Shown: positions 9,248-18,118, numbered from the stretch's first letter. The stretch is 64,000 nt of DNA from Streptomyces sp. 130 (GCF_007096885.1 NZ_VJNO01000028.1:32177-96176); one strand, 5' to 3'. Notes: a model not told the origin generated them from the sequence alone. Made by a program: numbers and translations.

Positions 9248-10179
9248 GCGCTCCCGCACCGGACGGCGGCCCCGTCCGCCTCGACGGCCCCTGGACCCAC
9301 CGGGACGTCGCGGCGAACGGCGCCCGCTTCCACATCGCCGAAATGGGCGAAGGGCCACTGGTCCTCCTGCTGCACGGCTTCCCGCAGTTCTGGTGGACCT
9401 GGCGCCACCAGCTCCCTGCGCTCGCCGAGGCCGGCTTCCGTGCCGTGGCGATGGACCTGCGCGGGGTGGGCGGCAGCGACCGAACCCCGCGCGGTTACGA
9501 TCCCGCCAACCTGGCGCTCGACATCACGGGCGTGGTCAGGTCCCTCGGCGAGCCGGACGCCGCACTCGTCGGCCACGACATGGGCGGCTACCTGGCCTGG
9601 ACCGCCGCCGTGATGCGCCCGAAGCTGGTGCGTCGGCTGGTCGTCTCCTCGATGCCCCACCCGCGGCGGTGGCGTTCCTCGATGCTCTCCGACTTCGCGC
9701 AGACCCGGGCCGGCTCGTACGTCTGGGGCTTCCAGCGGCCCTGGGTGCCGGAGCGTCAGCTCGTGGCCGACGACGCCGCCCTGGTGGGGCGGCTGATCAG
9801 CGACTGGGCGGGGCCGGGCAGAACGGAATTCCCCGACGAGGCGGCCCTGGACGTCTACCGGCGGGCCATGACGATTCCCTCGACGGCCCACTGCTCGATC
9901 GAGCCGTACCGCTGGATGGTGCGCTCGCTGGCGCGCCCGGACGGCATCCAGTTCAACCGCCGCATGAAGCGCCCCGTTCGGGTGCCGACGCTGCACCTCC
10001 ACGGTTCACTCGATCCGGCGGTCCGCACCCGTAGCTCGGCCGGGTCCGGCGAGTACGTCGAGGCGCCCTACCGTTGGCGACTTTTCGACGGTCTGGGTCA
10101 CTTCCCCCACGAGGAGGACCCGGCGGGGTTCTCGGCCGAACTCATCAACTGGCTCAAGGATTCCGAGCCGGATCGCTAG
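9244..10179 (+). CDS. Alpha/beta hydrolase, epoxide-hydrolase-like
   Basis: A 311-residue alpha/beta-hydrolase. It has the HGFPQFWW oxyanion segment and a GHDMGG nucleophile elbow with Asp, as in epoxide hydrolases and haloalkane dehalogenases rather than esterases. The catalytic His is in GLGHFPHEEDP near the C-terminus. It is translationally coupled to the holin-family gene. The M. tuberculosis equivalent at this position is annotated as EphE. The natural substrate is unknown; a general hydrolase or lipid-modifying role is equally possible. Confidence 0.8.
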   Translation: MSAPAPDGGPVRLDGPWTHRDVAANGARFHIAEMGEGPLVLLLHGFPQFWWTWRHQLPALAEAGFRAVAMDLRGVGGSDRTPRGYDPANLALDITGVVRSLGEPDAALVGHDMGGYLAWTAAVMRPKLVRRLVVSSMPHPRRWRSSMLSDFAQTRAGSYVWGFQRPWVPERQLVADDAALVGRLISDWAGPGRTEFPDEAALDVYRRAMTIPSTAHCSIEPYRWMVRSLARPDGIQFNRRMKRPVRVPTLHLHGSLDPAVRTRSSAGSGEYVEAPYRWRLFDGLGHFPHEEDPAGFSAELINWLKDSEPDR

Positions 10180-10525
10180 CCGCTCCGGCACACATGTCCT
10201 ACGAAAGGCCACGTGCCCGGCGCATAAGCCAATTGGCTGACGGATGGGCGGTTACGGACCATGAGGCACGGGCAGACGTCCGGGTATGGGCTGGACGCAC
10301 GACTTCGGTGACGCAGCACGCAACCGTCGCTCGACCGCCACGGCGGTTCCGGGCATTCACGAGGGGGACGGCCTTCCGGGCCGGGTGCACGCTTTGCACG
10401 TCATGCATGATCCTCGGCTCGGCATCTCACGCATCCTCCGCCGCAGGGCCCGCTGGGTCTCGGCGCGGCTGCGCCATCCCCGCAGCTGACACGCCGGCGG
10501 TCCCGCACGGGCCGTCCGGAGACCT
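10180..10525. other. Intergenic stretch between convergent genes
   Basis: 346 bp between the convergent hydrolase and protease genes. I see no RNA gene and no strong terminator. A 67-codon ATG frame (10286-10489, + strand) is open but lacks a ribosome site and recognisable sequence, so I do not call it. Confidence 0.5.
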
Positions 10526-11731
10526 TCAGAGCGCGCATCCCTGGCTGTCGACCTGCTGGTTGGCCGCACGGCCCTGCGCGATGTCGTCGCGGATCTCGTC
10601 CGCCGTCAGCGCGTAGCCCGTGTCCGGGTCGTCGAGCGACTTCGCGAACACGACCCCGTACACCTTGCCCTCGGGGGTGAGCAGCGGGCCTCCGGAGTTG
10701 CCCTGGCGGACCGTGGTGTAGAGCGAGTACACATCCCGGCGGACCGTGCCCCGGTGGTAGATGTCGGGGCCGTTGGCGTCGATACGGGCCCGTACGCGCG
10801 CGGAGCGCACGTCGTACGAGCCGTTCTCCGGGAAGCCCGCGACGATGGCGCTGTCGCCCGTCTCCGCATCGCTGTCGGGACCGGTGAACTGCAAGGGCTT
10901 CACATCGAGGTCCGGAACGTCGAGTACGGCGATGTCGCGCTGCCAGTCGTAGAGGACGACCTTCGCGTCGTACAGGCGTCCCTGGCCGCCGATCTGCACG
11001 GTCGGCTCGTCGACGCCGCCGACGACGTGGGCGTTGGTCATCACCCGGCGGTCGGAGAAGACGAACCCGGTGCCCTCGAGGACCTTGCCGCAGCTCGGGG
11101 CCGTGCCCACGACCTTGACGATGGACTGCTTGGCGCGCGCGGCGACGGGGCTGCCGACCAGCGCCGGGTCGGGGGCCCTGACCTCGGTGATCGGTTCGTT
11201 GGCGAACGGGCTGAAGACCTGGGGGAAGCCGTTCTGCGCGAGGACCGAGGAGAAGTCCGTGAACCACGTGGACGCCTGCGGCGGCATCACCCGGGAGACG
11301 CCCAGCAGGACCGAGGAGTTGCGGACCTCCTTGCCCAGTGTCGGCAGCGAGGTGCCCGCCAGGGCCGAGCCGATCAGCCAGGCGACCAGGAGCATCGCCA
11401 CCACGTTGACCAGGGCGCCGCCGGTCGCGTCCAGGGCGCGTGCGGGCGACCACGTGATGTGCCGGCGGAGTTTGTTTCCCAGATGGGTGGTGAACGCCTG
11501 GCCGACCGACGCGCACACGATCACGATGACGACCGCGACGACGGCGGCGGTGGATGAGACCTCCGAACCGTCCGTCATCCGATCCCAGAGGACCGGCAGA
11601 AGGTAAACGGCGACGAGACCGCCGCCCAGGAACCCGATCACCGACAGAATGCCGACGACGAACCCCTGGCGGTAGCCGATGACCGCGAACCACACGGCTC
11701 CGGCCAGCAGCAGGATGTCCAGCACGTTCAC
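10526..11731 (-). CDS. marP: MarP-type membrane serine protease (CvpA + trypsin-like)
   Basis: A 401-residue protein. The first ~160 residues form a CvpA-like domain with four membrane helices (starting MNVLDILLLAGAVWFAVIGY). The rest is a chymotrypsin-like protease that would face the cell exterior. The triad is readable: His235 in TNAHVV, Asp266 in RDIAVLD and Ser346 in QGNSGGP. In M. tuberculosis the homologue (Rv3671c) protects against acid and oxidative stress by cleaving a peptidoglycan hydrolase; the role in Streptomyces is inferred only. GTG start at 11731. It is the last gene of a same-strand series with the Nudix and nth genes. Confidence 0.9.
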   Translation of the reverse strand: MNVLDILLLAGAVWFAVIGYRQGFVVGILSVIGFLGGGLVAVYLLPVLWDRMTDGSEVSSTAAVVAVVIVIVCASVGQAFTTHLGNKLRRHITWSPARALDATGGALVNVVAMLLVAWLIGSALAGTSLPTLGKEVRNSSVLLGVSRVMPPQASTWFTDFSSVLAQNGFPQVFSPFANEPITEVRAPDPALVGSPVAARAKQSIVKVVGTAPSCGKVLEGTGFVFSDRRVMTNAHVVGGVDEPTVQIGGQGRLYDAKVVLYDWQRDIAVLDVPDLDVKPLQFTGPDSDAETGDSAIVAGFPENGSYDVRSARVRARIDANGPDIYHRGTVRRDVYSLYTTVRQGNSGGPLLTPEGKVYGVVFAKSLDDPDTGYALTADEIRDDIAQGRAANQQVDSQGCAL

Positions 11732-11819
11732 CGTCTATAGCCTCGCAGATTCGTCACCGGGCCCGTACGTCTCCGCGGTCCGGGCGGTCCCGGATCGGCG
11801 GAGCACGGAGGTCAGCCTG

Positions 11820-12533
11820 TCATGCGCGCCAGTCGAGCGGCACCTGTCTGGCTCTGTCCCACGGGCGTTCCCAGCCCGCGAAGTGCATAATCCGGTCGAT
11901 CACGCCGGCCGTGAACCCCCAGACGAGTGTCGATTCGACCAGGAACGCCGGTCCCCGGTGGCCGCTGGGGTGGACGGCCGTCGCCCGGTTGGCCGGGTCC
12001 GTGAGATCCGCCACCGGGACCGTGAAGACCCGCGCCGTCTCGCCCGGGTCGACCACACCGACCGGGCTGGGCGTCCGCCACCAGCCGAGGACCGGCGTCA
12101 CCACGAAGCTGCTCACGGGGATGTAGAGACGGGGCAGCACACCGAAGATCTGCACCCCGCGCGGATCGAGGCCGGTCTCCTCCTCGGCCTCGCGCAGAGC
12201 CGCCCTGAGCGGTCCGGTCGTCGCCTCGTCGCCGTCCTCCGGGTCGAGCGAGCCGCCCGGGAACGAGGGCTGGCCGGGATGGGAGCGCAGGCTCCCGGCA
12301 CGCTCCATCAGGAGCAGCTCGGGGCCGCGCGCGCCCTCGCCGAACAGGACGAGCACGGCCGACTGGCGTCCCGCCCCGTTCTCCGGCGGCAGGAAGCGGC
12401 TGAGCTGCTGCGGCCGCACCGTACGCGCGGCACGGACGACGGGGTCGAGCCAGTCGGGCAGGCCCTCCTCCGAAACCATGACCGCGGGGCCGTCCGCCCC
12501 ACCGTGCTCCGTGCCGGTCTCATGCGTCTTCAT
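11820..12533 (-). CDS. Nudix hydrolase, CoA-pyrophosphatase-like
   Basis: A 237-residue Nudix enzyme. The Nudix box begins at GGSLDPEDGDEAT and ends with LREAEEETGL, with the metal-binding glutamates intact. Sequence and position match the actinobacterial gene between marP and nth that is annotated as CoA diphosphatase. The ATG at 12533 is preferred to the GTG at 12539 because GGAGG lies 7 nt before it. Substrate remains an inference from family and synteny. Confidence 0.82.
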   Translation of the reverse strand: MKTHETGTEHGGADGPAVMVSEEGLPDWLDPVVRAARTVRPQQLSRFLPPENGAGRQSAVLVLFGEGARGPELLLMERAGSLRSHPGQPSFPGGSLDPEDGDEATTGPLRAALREAEEETGLDPRGVQIFGVLPRLYIPVSSFVVTPVLGWWRTPSPVGVVDPGETARVFTVPVADLTDPANRATAVHPSGHRGPAFLVESTLVWGFTAGVIDRIMHFAGWERPWDRARQVPLDWRA

Positions 12534-12595
12534 AGGCACCCCTCCGTCTCACAACGCCCGTCGTCCCGCGATTCGTTCCGCAGCGGCGGTCCGCG

Positions 12596-13594
12596 TCAGT
12601 CGGCGCCCAGGGGAGGTGCCGGGCTTCCCGGGTAATCCGGCGGCGGGTTCAGCCGCTGGCCCGGCCGGCCGCCCAGCTCGTACTTCAGCAGCTTGCGGGC
12701 CTTGTCCGGGTCCGTCTCGCCCTCACCGTACGACGGGCACAGCGGGGCGATCGGGCAGGCGCCGCAGGCGGGCTTGCGGGCATGGCAGACACGGCGTCCG
12801 TGAAAAATGACGCGGTGCGAGAGCATGGTCCACTCGCTCTTGGGGAAGATCGCCGCGATCTCCGCCTCGACCTTCTCCGGGTCCTCCTGCTCGGTCCACT
12901 TCCACCGCCGGACCAAGCGCCCGAAGTGGGTGTCCACGGTGATTCCAGGCACTCCGAAGGCATTGCCCAACACGACATTGGCCGTCTTGCGGCCGACCCC
13001 CGGCAGCTTGACGAGATCCGCGAGCCTCCCCGGCACCTCCCCGCCGAAGTCGTCGCGGAGCGCGGCGGACAGGCCGAGGAGAGACCTCGCCTTGGCCCGG
13101 AAGAAGCCCGTCGGCCGGATGAGCTCTTCCAGCTCCTCCGGAACGGCGGCGGCCATGTCCTCGGGGGTCGGGTAGGCGGCGAAGAGGGCGGGCGTGGTCT
13201 GGTTGACCCTCAGGTCGGTGGTCTGGGCGGAGAGAACCGTGGCCACGAGCAGTTCGAACGGATTCCGGAAGTCCAGCTCCGGATGGGCGTACGGGTAGAC
13301 CTCGGCGAGTTCGCGGTTGATCCGGCGGGCCCGGCGGACCATGGCCAGATGCGATTCCGGCCGGCCCGGCCGCTTCTTCGGCCCGGCGGTTTCGGACGCC
13401 CCGGCCTCCTCGGGCTTCGCCCGCCTGGCCGAGCCGGGGCCGGCGGACCGGCTCTTCGTCTGCCCGGAGCTGCTTTCCGCCGTTTTCCTCAGATTCCTCC
13501 CCTTGCCAGCACCCTGTTCGCCCACAGCGGAATCACGGCCCTGCGACACCCCATCAACCCCCTTGGCCTGCGCTCTCACCGGCAATTCGGACAC
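12596..13594 (-). CDS. nth: Endonuclease III (DNA glycosylase/AP lyase)
   Basis: Base-excision repair enzyme that removes oxidised pyrimidines and nicks abasic sites. The helix-hairpin-helix is LPGVGRKTANVVLGNAFG with the catalytic lysine, VDTH carries the catalytic aspartate, and the C-terminus has the [4Fe-4S] cysteines with C-x6-C-x2-C-x5-C spacing (CHARKPACGACPIAPLC). The first ~85 residues are a Lys/Ser/Pro-rich extension not found in enterobacterial Nth, so the start is uncertain; GTG 13594 is the longest option. It is divergent from crp, as in M. tuberculosis. Confidence 0.92.
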   Translation of the reverse strand: MSELPVRAQAKGVDGVSQGRDSAVGEQGAGKGRNLRKTAESSSGQTKSRSAGPGSARRAKPEEAGASETAGPKKRPGRPESHLAMVRRARRINRELAEVYPYAHPELDFRNPFELLVATVLSAQTTDLRVNQTTPALFAAYPTPEDMAAAVPEELEELIRPTGFFRAKARSLLGLSAALRDDFGGEVPGRLADLVKLPGVGRKTANVVLGNAFGVPGITVDTHFGRLVRRWKWTEQEDPEKVEAEIAAIFPKSEWTMLSHRVIFHGRRVCHARKPACGACPIAPLCPSYGEGETDPDKARKLLKYELGGRPGQRLNPPPDYPGSPAPPLGAD

Positions 13595-13700
13595 CCGGCC
13601 AGCCTAGAGCCCGGCACTGACATCCGCCCCGGTCACGGGTGATCCGCCCCCAATCGGCCCCCTGCCGTACCCCTCGGCACGCGCGTGCGTCAAACTGGTT

Positions 13701-13716
13701 TGTGATTGATCGCACT
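13701..13716. promoter_or_regulatory. Candidate Crp-binding site upstream of crp
   Basis: TGTGATTGATCGCACT fits the Crp pattern TGTGA-N6-TCACA at all five left-arm bases and three of five right-arm bases. It is centred about 70 bp before the crp start, in the nth-crp intergenic region. Autoregulation of crp is known in actinobacteria; binding here is an inference. Confidence 0.4.
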
Positions 13717-13778
13717 GTTTTACCGTCCGGCATGATGGGGACCACGGTTCCCTGAACAGGCCGACAAGGAGAGAACTC

Positions 13779-14453
13779 GTGGACGACGTTCTGCGGCGCG
13801 CCCCGCTTTTCGCGGCGCTCGATGACGAGCAGGCCGCGGAGCTCCGCGCCTCGATGAGTGAGGTGACCCTCGCGCGCGGTGACGCGCTGTTCCACGAGGG
13901 TGACCCGGGCGACCGCCTCTACGTGGTCACCGAGGGCAAGGTGAAGCTCCACCGCACCTCCCCCGACGGTCGCGAGAACATGCTGGCGGTCCTCGGCCCC
14001 GGCGAGCTGATCGGTGAGCTCTCGCTGTTCGACCCGGGCCCGCGCACCGCCACCGCCACCGCACTGACCGAGGTCAAGCTCCTCGGCCTCGGCCACGGCG
14101 ACCTCCAGCCCTGGCTCAACGCGCGCCCCGAGGTGGCCACGGCACTCCTGCGCGCCGTCGCCCGGCGCCTGCGCAAGACCAACGACCAGATGTCCGACCT
14201 GGTCTTCTCCGATGTGCCCGGCCGCGTCGCCCGCGCCCTCCTGGACCTGTCGCGCCGCTTCGGCGTCCAGTCCGAGGAAGGCATCCACGTGGTGCACGAC
14301 CTGACGCAGGAGGAGCTGGCCCAGCTGGTCGGCGCGTCCCGCGAGACGGTCAACAAGGCCCTCGCCGACTTCGCCGGCCGCGGCTGGCTCCGGCTGGAGG
14401 CCCGCGCGGTGATCCTCCTGGACGTGGAGCGGCTGGCCAAGCGGTCGCGCTGA
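13779..14453 (+). CDS. crp: Crp/Fnr-family transcription regulator
   Basis: A 224-residue cAMP-receptor-type regulator. Residues ~10-115 form the cyclic-nucleotide fold, including GELIGELSLF and the PRTATATALTE segment that contacts cAMP in Crp. A dimer helix follows, and the helix-turn-helix is LTQEELAQLVGASRETVNKAL. In S. coelicolor Crp affects germination, development and antibiotic production. GTG start with AAGGAG upstream. A possible Crp site lies in its own promoter region. Confidence 0.95.
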   Translation: MDDVLRRAPLFAALDDEQAAELRASMSEVTLARGDALFHEGDPGDRLYVVTEGKVKLHRTSPDGRENMLAVLGPGELIGELSLFDPGPRTATATALTEVKLLGLGHGDLQPWLNARPEVATALLRAVARRLRKTNDQMSDLVFSDVPGRVARALLDLSRRFGVQSEEGIHVVHDLTQEELAQLVGASRETVNKALADFAGRGWLRLEARAVILLDVERLAKRSR

Positions 14454-14468
14454 CCCGTCGCGTCGTGG

Positions 14469-14496
14469 GGGGCCCCACCGGCATCGGCGGGGCCCC
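14469..14496. terminator. Shared terminator of crp and the MBL-fold gene
   Basis: A 12-bp stem with one mismatch (GGGGCCCCACCG, 14469-14480, against 14485-14496) with a 4-nt loop lies between the convergent stop codons at 14453 and 14506. Confidence 0.75.
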
Positions 14497-14505
14497 TCAC
14501 GCATG

Positions 14506-15336
14506 TCAGATCAGCCCGTGCTCGGCCAGGTAGTCCAGCTGCGCCCGCACCGACAGCTCCGCCGCCGGCCACAGCGAACGGTCCACGTCCGCGTAGACAT
14601 GGGCCACCACCTCGGACGAGGTCCGGTGGCCCGATTCCACCGCGGTCTCCACCTGGGCCAGCCGGTGCGCGCGGTGGGCCAGATAGAACTCGACCGCCCC
14701 CTGCGCGTCGTCCAGCACGGGTCCGTGGCCGGGCAGCACCGTGTGGACCCCGTCGTCCACCGTCAGCGAGCGCAGCCGCCGCAGGGAGTCGAGGTAGTCC
14801 CCGAGCCGCCCGTCCGGGTGCGCCACCAGCGTCGTCCCGCGTCCGAGGATCGTGTCCCCGGTCAGCACCGCCTGGTCGGCGGGCAGGTGGAACGACAGCG
14901 AGTCCGCCGTGTGGCCCGGCGTCGGCACCACGTACATTTCGAGGCCGCCGGTGGTGATCACGTCGCCGGTGCCCAGGCCCTCGTCACCGAGCCTCAGCTC
15001 CGGGTCGAGCGCGCGCACCTTGGTCCGGGTCAGCTCCGCGAAGCGCGCCGCGCCCTCCGCGTGGTCGGGGTGGCCGTGGGTGAGGAGCGTCAGCGCGACC
15101 CGGCGGCCCGCGCGCTCGACGGTGTCGATGACGGCCCTCAGGTGGCCGTCGTCCAGCGGGCCCGGGTCGATGACCACCGCCAGGTCCGAGTCCGGCTCGG
15201 CGACGACCCAGGTGTTGGTCCCGTCCAGCGTCATCGCCGAGGGGTTGGGCGCCAGGACATTGACCGTACGGGCCGTGGCGGGACCGGACAGCACACCGCC
15301 GCGCGGCTGTCCGGGCAGCGCCGCCGCGTCGCTCAT
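14506..15336 (-). CDS. Metallo-beta-lactamase-fold hydrolase
   Basis: A 276-residue protein with the metal motif THGHPDHAEG, the downstream GDTILG aspartate and a PGHGP histidine. A C-terminal helical domain resembles LACTB2-like enzymes, some of which act on RNA or thioesters. The ATG at 15336 overlaps the Nudix stop codon by 4 bp, indicating translational coupling; longer in-frame starts would run back through the Nudix gene. M. tuberculosis has a homologue at the same place (Rv3677c). The substrate is unknown. Confidence 0.85.
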   Translation of the reverse strand: MSDAAALPGQPRGGVLSGPATARTVNVLAPNPSAMTLDGTNTWVVAEPDSDLAVVIDPGPLDDGHLRAVIDTVERAGRRVALTLLTHGHPDHAEGAARFAELTRTKVRALDPELRLGDEGLGTGDVITTGGLEMYVVPTPGHTADSLSFHLPADQAVLTGDTILGRGTTLVAHPDGRLGDYLDSLRRLRSLTVDDGVHTVLPGHGPVLDDAQGAVEFYLAHRAHRLAQVETAVESGHRTSSEVVAHVYADVDRSLWPAAELSVRAQLDYLAEHGLI

Positions 15337-16292
15337 GCCGTGCCGCCTTCCGCGCCGGGCGCACTCGCGACACCGGAGGCCTCCCCGCCGGATCTCACCC
15401 CGGCGGGTGTTTCGTCCGTCGCGGCGGTGGAAACGTGCTTGGTGAATTCCTCGTGCCCCGGCCAGCTCAGCACCAGCTCGTCCCCGTCCAGACGCGCCTG
15501 CGCCAGTACGGGGGTGAGGTCCTGGTCCGGCGCCGCCTCCAGCGCCTGCGCGGCGGTGGCGTACGGCCGCAGCGTCCGCAGCGTCGCCACGGTCGGCGGC
15601 ATCATCAGCAGCTCGCCCCGGTCGTATCCGTCGGCCGCGTCGCCCGGCGTGATCCACACCGTGCGGTCGGCCTCCGTCGAGGCGTTCCGGGTGCGCTGGC
15701 CCTCGGGGAGCGCGGCGACGAAGAACCACGTGTCGTAGCGGCGCGGCTCGAACTCCGGCGTGATCCAGCGCGCCCACGCGCCGAGCAGGTCCGAGCGCAG
15801 CACCAGCCCACGCCCCTCCAGGAACGCGGCGAACGACAGCTCCCGGGCGACCAGCGCCGCGCGATCGGCCTCCCAGTCGTCACCGGTGGTGTCGGTGACG
15901 ACGGTCTCCGGTGTCGGACCGGCCAGCAGGACCCCGGCCTCCTCGTACGTCTCGCGCACCGCGGCGCACACGATCGCCTGCGCCTCGGCCGGCGTGCCGA
16001 CTCCCAGCCGGTGCGCCCAGGTCTCCAGCGCGGGCCCGGCCCAGCGGACGAGCCGGTCGTCGTCGCGCGGGTCGACGCCGCCACCCGGATAGGCGTACGC
16101 GCCTCCGGCGAAGGCCATCGAGGTGCGCCGGCGCAGCATGTGGACGGCGGGCGCGCCCCCGGTGTCGGTGGCGTCGTCCCGGAGCAGCATCACGGTGGCG
16201 GCCCGCCGGGGCTCGGCGGCCGTCAGCTCGCCTGCGGCGAGGGCCCTGATCCGGCCGGGCCATTCCGGGGGGTACCACTGACCATTGGACAT
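15333..16292 (-). CDS. Nudix hydrolase with an extended Nudix region
   Basis: A 319-residue Nudix-family protein. The Nudix box is split: the GG of YPGGGVDPRDDD is separated from RETYEEAGVLL by an insertion of about 30 residues, as in NUDT7/19-like enzymes that often act on acyl-CoA. The ATG at 16292 has no Shine-Dalgarno sequence but lies 6 nt after a TAGCCT element, so the mRNA may be leaderless. It is coupled to the metallo-beta-lactamase-fold gene by a 4-bp overlap. Substrate not determined. Confidence 0.8.
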   Translation of the reverse strand: MSNGQWYPPEWPGRIRALAAGELTAAEPRRAATVMLLRDDATDTGGAPAVHMLRRRTSMAFAGGAYAYPGGGVDPRDDDRLVRWAGPALETWAHRLGVGTPAEAQAIVCAAVRETYEEAGVLLAGPTPETVVTDTTGDDWEADRAALVARELSFAAFLEGRGLVLRSDLLGAWARWITPEFEPRRYDTWFFVAALPEGQRTRNASTEADRTVWITPGDAADGYDRGELLMMPPTVATLRTLRPYATAAQALEAAPDQDLTPVLAQARLDGDELVLSWPGHEEFTKHVSTAATDETPAGVRSGGEASGVASAPGAEGGTA

Positions 16293-16298
16293 GGCCGG

Positions 16299-16304
16299 AG
16301 GCTA
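16299..16304 (-). promoter_or_regulatory. -10 element for a leaderless Nudix transcript
   Basis: TAGCCT on the minus strand ends 6 nt before the ATG at 16292, placing the expected transcription start on the A of the start codon. Confidence 0.4.
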
Positions 16305-16363
16305 TCCGGAACCGCGTCGATGTTCGAGGGGTCCCCGAATCCGTGTATGGCGTGTACACACAA

Positions 16364-16396
16364 GATCCCGCCCGGGCCACACGGCCGGACGGGATC
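16364..16396 (-). terminator. ridA terminator
   Basis: GATCCCG (16364-16370) pairs with CGGGATC (16390-16396), with a further GC-rich stem inside. On the minus strand it begins 22 nt after the ridA stop codon and is followed by TTGTGTG. Confidence 0.7.
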
Positions 16397-16417
16397 AGGG
16401 GAGGGAGACGGTACGGG

Positions 16418-16888
16418 TCAGGCTCCGGTCAGCTCGACCTGGATCTCGACCTCTACCGGGGCGTCCAGCGGCAGCACGGCGACACCCACGGCGCTGCGGG
16501 CGTGCACGCCCTTGTCCCCGAGGACCTCGCCCAGCAGCTCGCTCGCGCCGTTGATCACACCGGGCTGACCGGTGAAGTCGGTGGCCGAGGCGACGAAGCC
16601 GACGACCTTCACGACCCGCGCGATCCGGTCCAGGTCGCCCACGACCGACTTCACGGCGGCGAGGGCGTTCAGCGCGCAGGTCTTCGCCAGCTCCTTGGCC
16701 TCGTCGGGCGTGACCTCGGCGCCGACCTTGCCGGTCACCGCCAGCTTGCCGTCGACCATGGGCAGCTGGCCGGACGTGTACACGTACACCCCGGACTGCA
16801 CGGCCGGCTGGTACGCGGCCAGCGGGGGCACCACGGCCGGCAGCGGCAGTCCGAGCTCGGCCAGCTTCGCCTCGACGGTGCCCGCCAC
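16418..16888 (-). CDS. RidA/YjgF-family enamine/imine deaminase
   Basis: A 156-residue member of the RidA superfamily, which hydrolyses reactive enamines and imines formed by PLP enzymes. It shows the YTSGQLPMVDGKL segment and the trimer-forming CALNALAAVKSVVGDLD region. It is slightly longer than E. coli RidA, as in the actinobacterial LACTB-associated subgroup. GTG start at 16888, overlapping by 1 bp the stop of the upstream DUF4177 gene. A conserved arginine of canonical RidA is not obvious, so the catalytic role is uncertain. Confidence 0.82.
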   Translation of the reverse strand: MAGTVEAKLAELGLPLPAVVPPLAAYQPAVQSGVYVYTSGQLPMVDGKLAVTGKVGAEVTPDEAKELAKTCALNALAAVKSVVGDLDRIARVVKVVGFVASATDFTGQPGVINGASELLGEVLGDKGVHARSAVGVAVLPLDAPVEVEIQVELTGA

Positions 16889-17046
16889 TACTGCTTCTCC
16901 CGCTTCAGGTACGCCACGAGCTGCTCGGGGTTGTTCGGGCCGGGAACGACCTGGACCAGCTCCCAGCCGTCCTCGCCCCAGGTGTCCAGAATCTGCTTGG
17001 TCGCGTGCACGAGAAGGGGCACGGTCGCGTATTCCCACTTGGTCAT
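16888..17046 (-). CDS. DUF4177 small protein
   Basis: A 52-residue protein starting MTKWEYATVPLLVHATKQIL, with the WGEDGWELVQVV core typical of DUF4177. Function unknown; it occurs in the same position in other actinobacteria (Rv3678A in M. tuberculosis). There is no ribosome site; TACAGT lies 6 nt before the ATG, fitting a leaderless message. It is translationally linked to ridA by a 1-bp overlap. Confidence 0.85.
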   Translation of the reverse strand: MTKWEYATVPLLVHATKQILDTWGEDGWELVQVVPGPNNPEQLVAYLKREKQ

Positions 17047-17052
17047 GGCCCG

Positions 17053-17058
17053 ACTGTA
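17053..17058 (-). promoter_or_regulatory. -10 element for the DUF4177-ridA transcript
   Basis: TACAGT on the minus strand is followed by 6 nt and then the ATG at 17046. It forms one half of an 82-bp divergent region whose other side has the same arrangement. Confidence 0.45.
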
Positions 17059-17115
17059 ATGCCTGCGCAATCCAGGGCACGCGCAGCCTCGTGCGTAGCC
17101 TGCGGTGCGACTGGT

Positions 17116-17121
17116 TAGGCT
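17116..17121 (+). promoter_or_regulatory. -10 element for the ArsA-like operon
   Basis: TAGGCT is followed by 7 nt and then the GTG at 17129. No Shine-Dalgarno sequence is present, so initiation on a leaderless mRNA is likely. Confidence 0.45.
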
Positions 17122-17128
17122 CGAATAC

Positions 17129-18118
17129 GTGAGCAGGTTCCAGGTCGTCAGCGGCAAGGGCGGTACCGGTAAGACCACGGTCGCCGCCGCCCTCGCGCTC
17201 GCCCTCGCGGCCGAGGGCAGGCGCACCCTCCTCGTGGAGGTCGAGGGCAGGCAGGGCATCGCCCAGCTCTTCGAGGCGGACCCCCTCCCCTACGAGGAGC
17301 GCAGGATCGCCGTCGCTCCGGGCGGCGGCGAGGTCTACGCGCTCGCGATTGACGCGGAGCTGGCGCTCCTCGACTACCTCCAGATGTTCTACAAGCTCGG
17401 CAGCGCGGGCCGGGCGCTCAAGAAGCTCGGCGCGATCGACTTCGCCACCACCGTCGCGCCCGGTGTGCGGGACGTCCTGCTGACGGGCAAGGCGTGCGAG
17501 GCGGTCCGCCGAAAGGACCGGCAGAACCGGTTCGTCTACGACTACGTGGTCATGGACGCCCCGCCGACCGGCCGCATCACCCGCTTCCTCAACGTGAACG
17601 ACGAGGTGGCCGGGCTCGCCCGGATCGGCCCGATACACAATCAGGCACAGGCCGTGATGCGGGTGCTGAAGTCCCCGGAGACCGCGGTGCATCTGGTGAC
17701 GCTGCTGGAGGAGATGCCGGTCCAGGAGACCGCGGACGGCATCGCGGAGCTTCGCGCCGCCGAGCTGCCGGTGGGCCGGGTCATCGTGAACATGGTGCGC
17801 CCGCAGCTGCTGGACGGGGACGCGCTGGGCGCCGCGGTGGGCGGACGGCGCAAGGAGATCGCCAAGACGCTGACGCGGGCGGGCGTGACCGGCGCGGCGG
17901 GGCTCGTACGCCCGCTGGTCGAGCAGGCCGCCGAGCACACCCAGCGGGTCGCGCTGGAGCGGGAGCAGCGCACCGTGCTGGCCGGGCTCGGTCTGCCGGG
18001 GTGCGAACTGCCGCTGATCGGCGAGGGGGTGGACCGGGCGGGGCTCGACCACCTGGCGGCCACGCTGCGCGCTCAGGGCGTGGGCGAAACGGGATCCGGA
18101 CGAGGGGCGGGTGCATGA
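17129..18118 (+). CDS. Get3/ArsA-like P-loop ATPase, first subunit
   Basis: A 329-residue ATPase of the ArsA/Get3 class, with Walker A SGKGGTGKTT at residues ~7-16 and a VVMDAPPTG switch motif. In M. tuberculosis the paired homologues Rv3679/Rv3680 form an anion-transporter-like complex implicated in tolerance of reactive intermediates; the role in Streptomyces is unknown. The GTG at 17129 gives the family N-terminus; an upstream ATG at 17105 would add 8 residues. It overlaps the second ATPase gene by 4 bp, so the two are made together. Confidence 0.86.
   Translation: MSRFQVVSGKGGTGKTTVAAALALALAAEGRRTLLVEVEGRQGIAQLFEADPLPYEERRIAVAPGGGEVYALAIDAELALLDYLQMFYKLGSAGRALKKLGAIDFATTVAPGVRDVLLTGKACEAVRRKDRQNRFVYDYVVMDAPPTGRITRFLNVNDEVAGLARIGPIHNQAQAVMRVLKSPETAVHLVTLLEEMPVQETADGIAELRAAELPVGRVIVNMVRPQLLDGDALGAAVGGRRKEIAKTLTRAGVTGAAGLVRPLVEQAAEHTQRVALEREQRTVLAGLGLPGCELPLIGEGVDRAGLDHLAATLRAQGVGETGSGRGAGA

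Noticed and set aside
10286..10489. 67-codon frame between the hydrolase and marP
   Set aside because: No ribosome site, promoter or family resemblance; a chance frame in GC-rich DNA is more likely.
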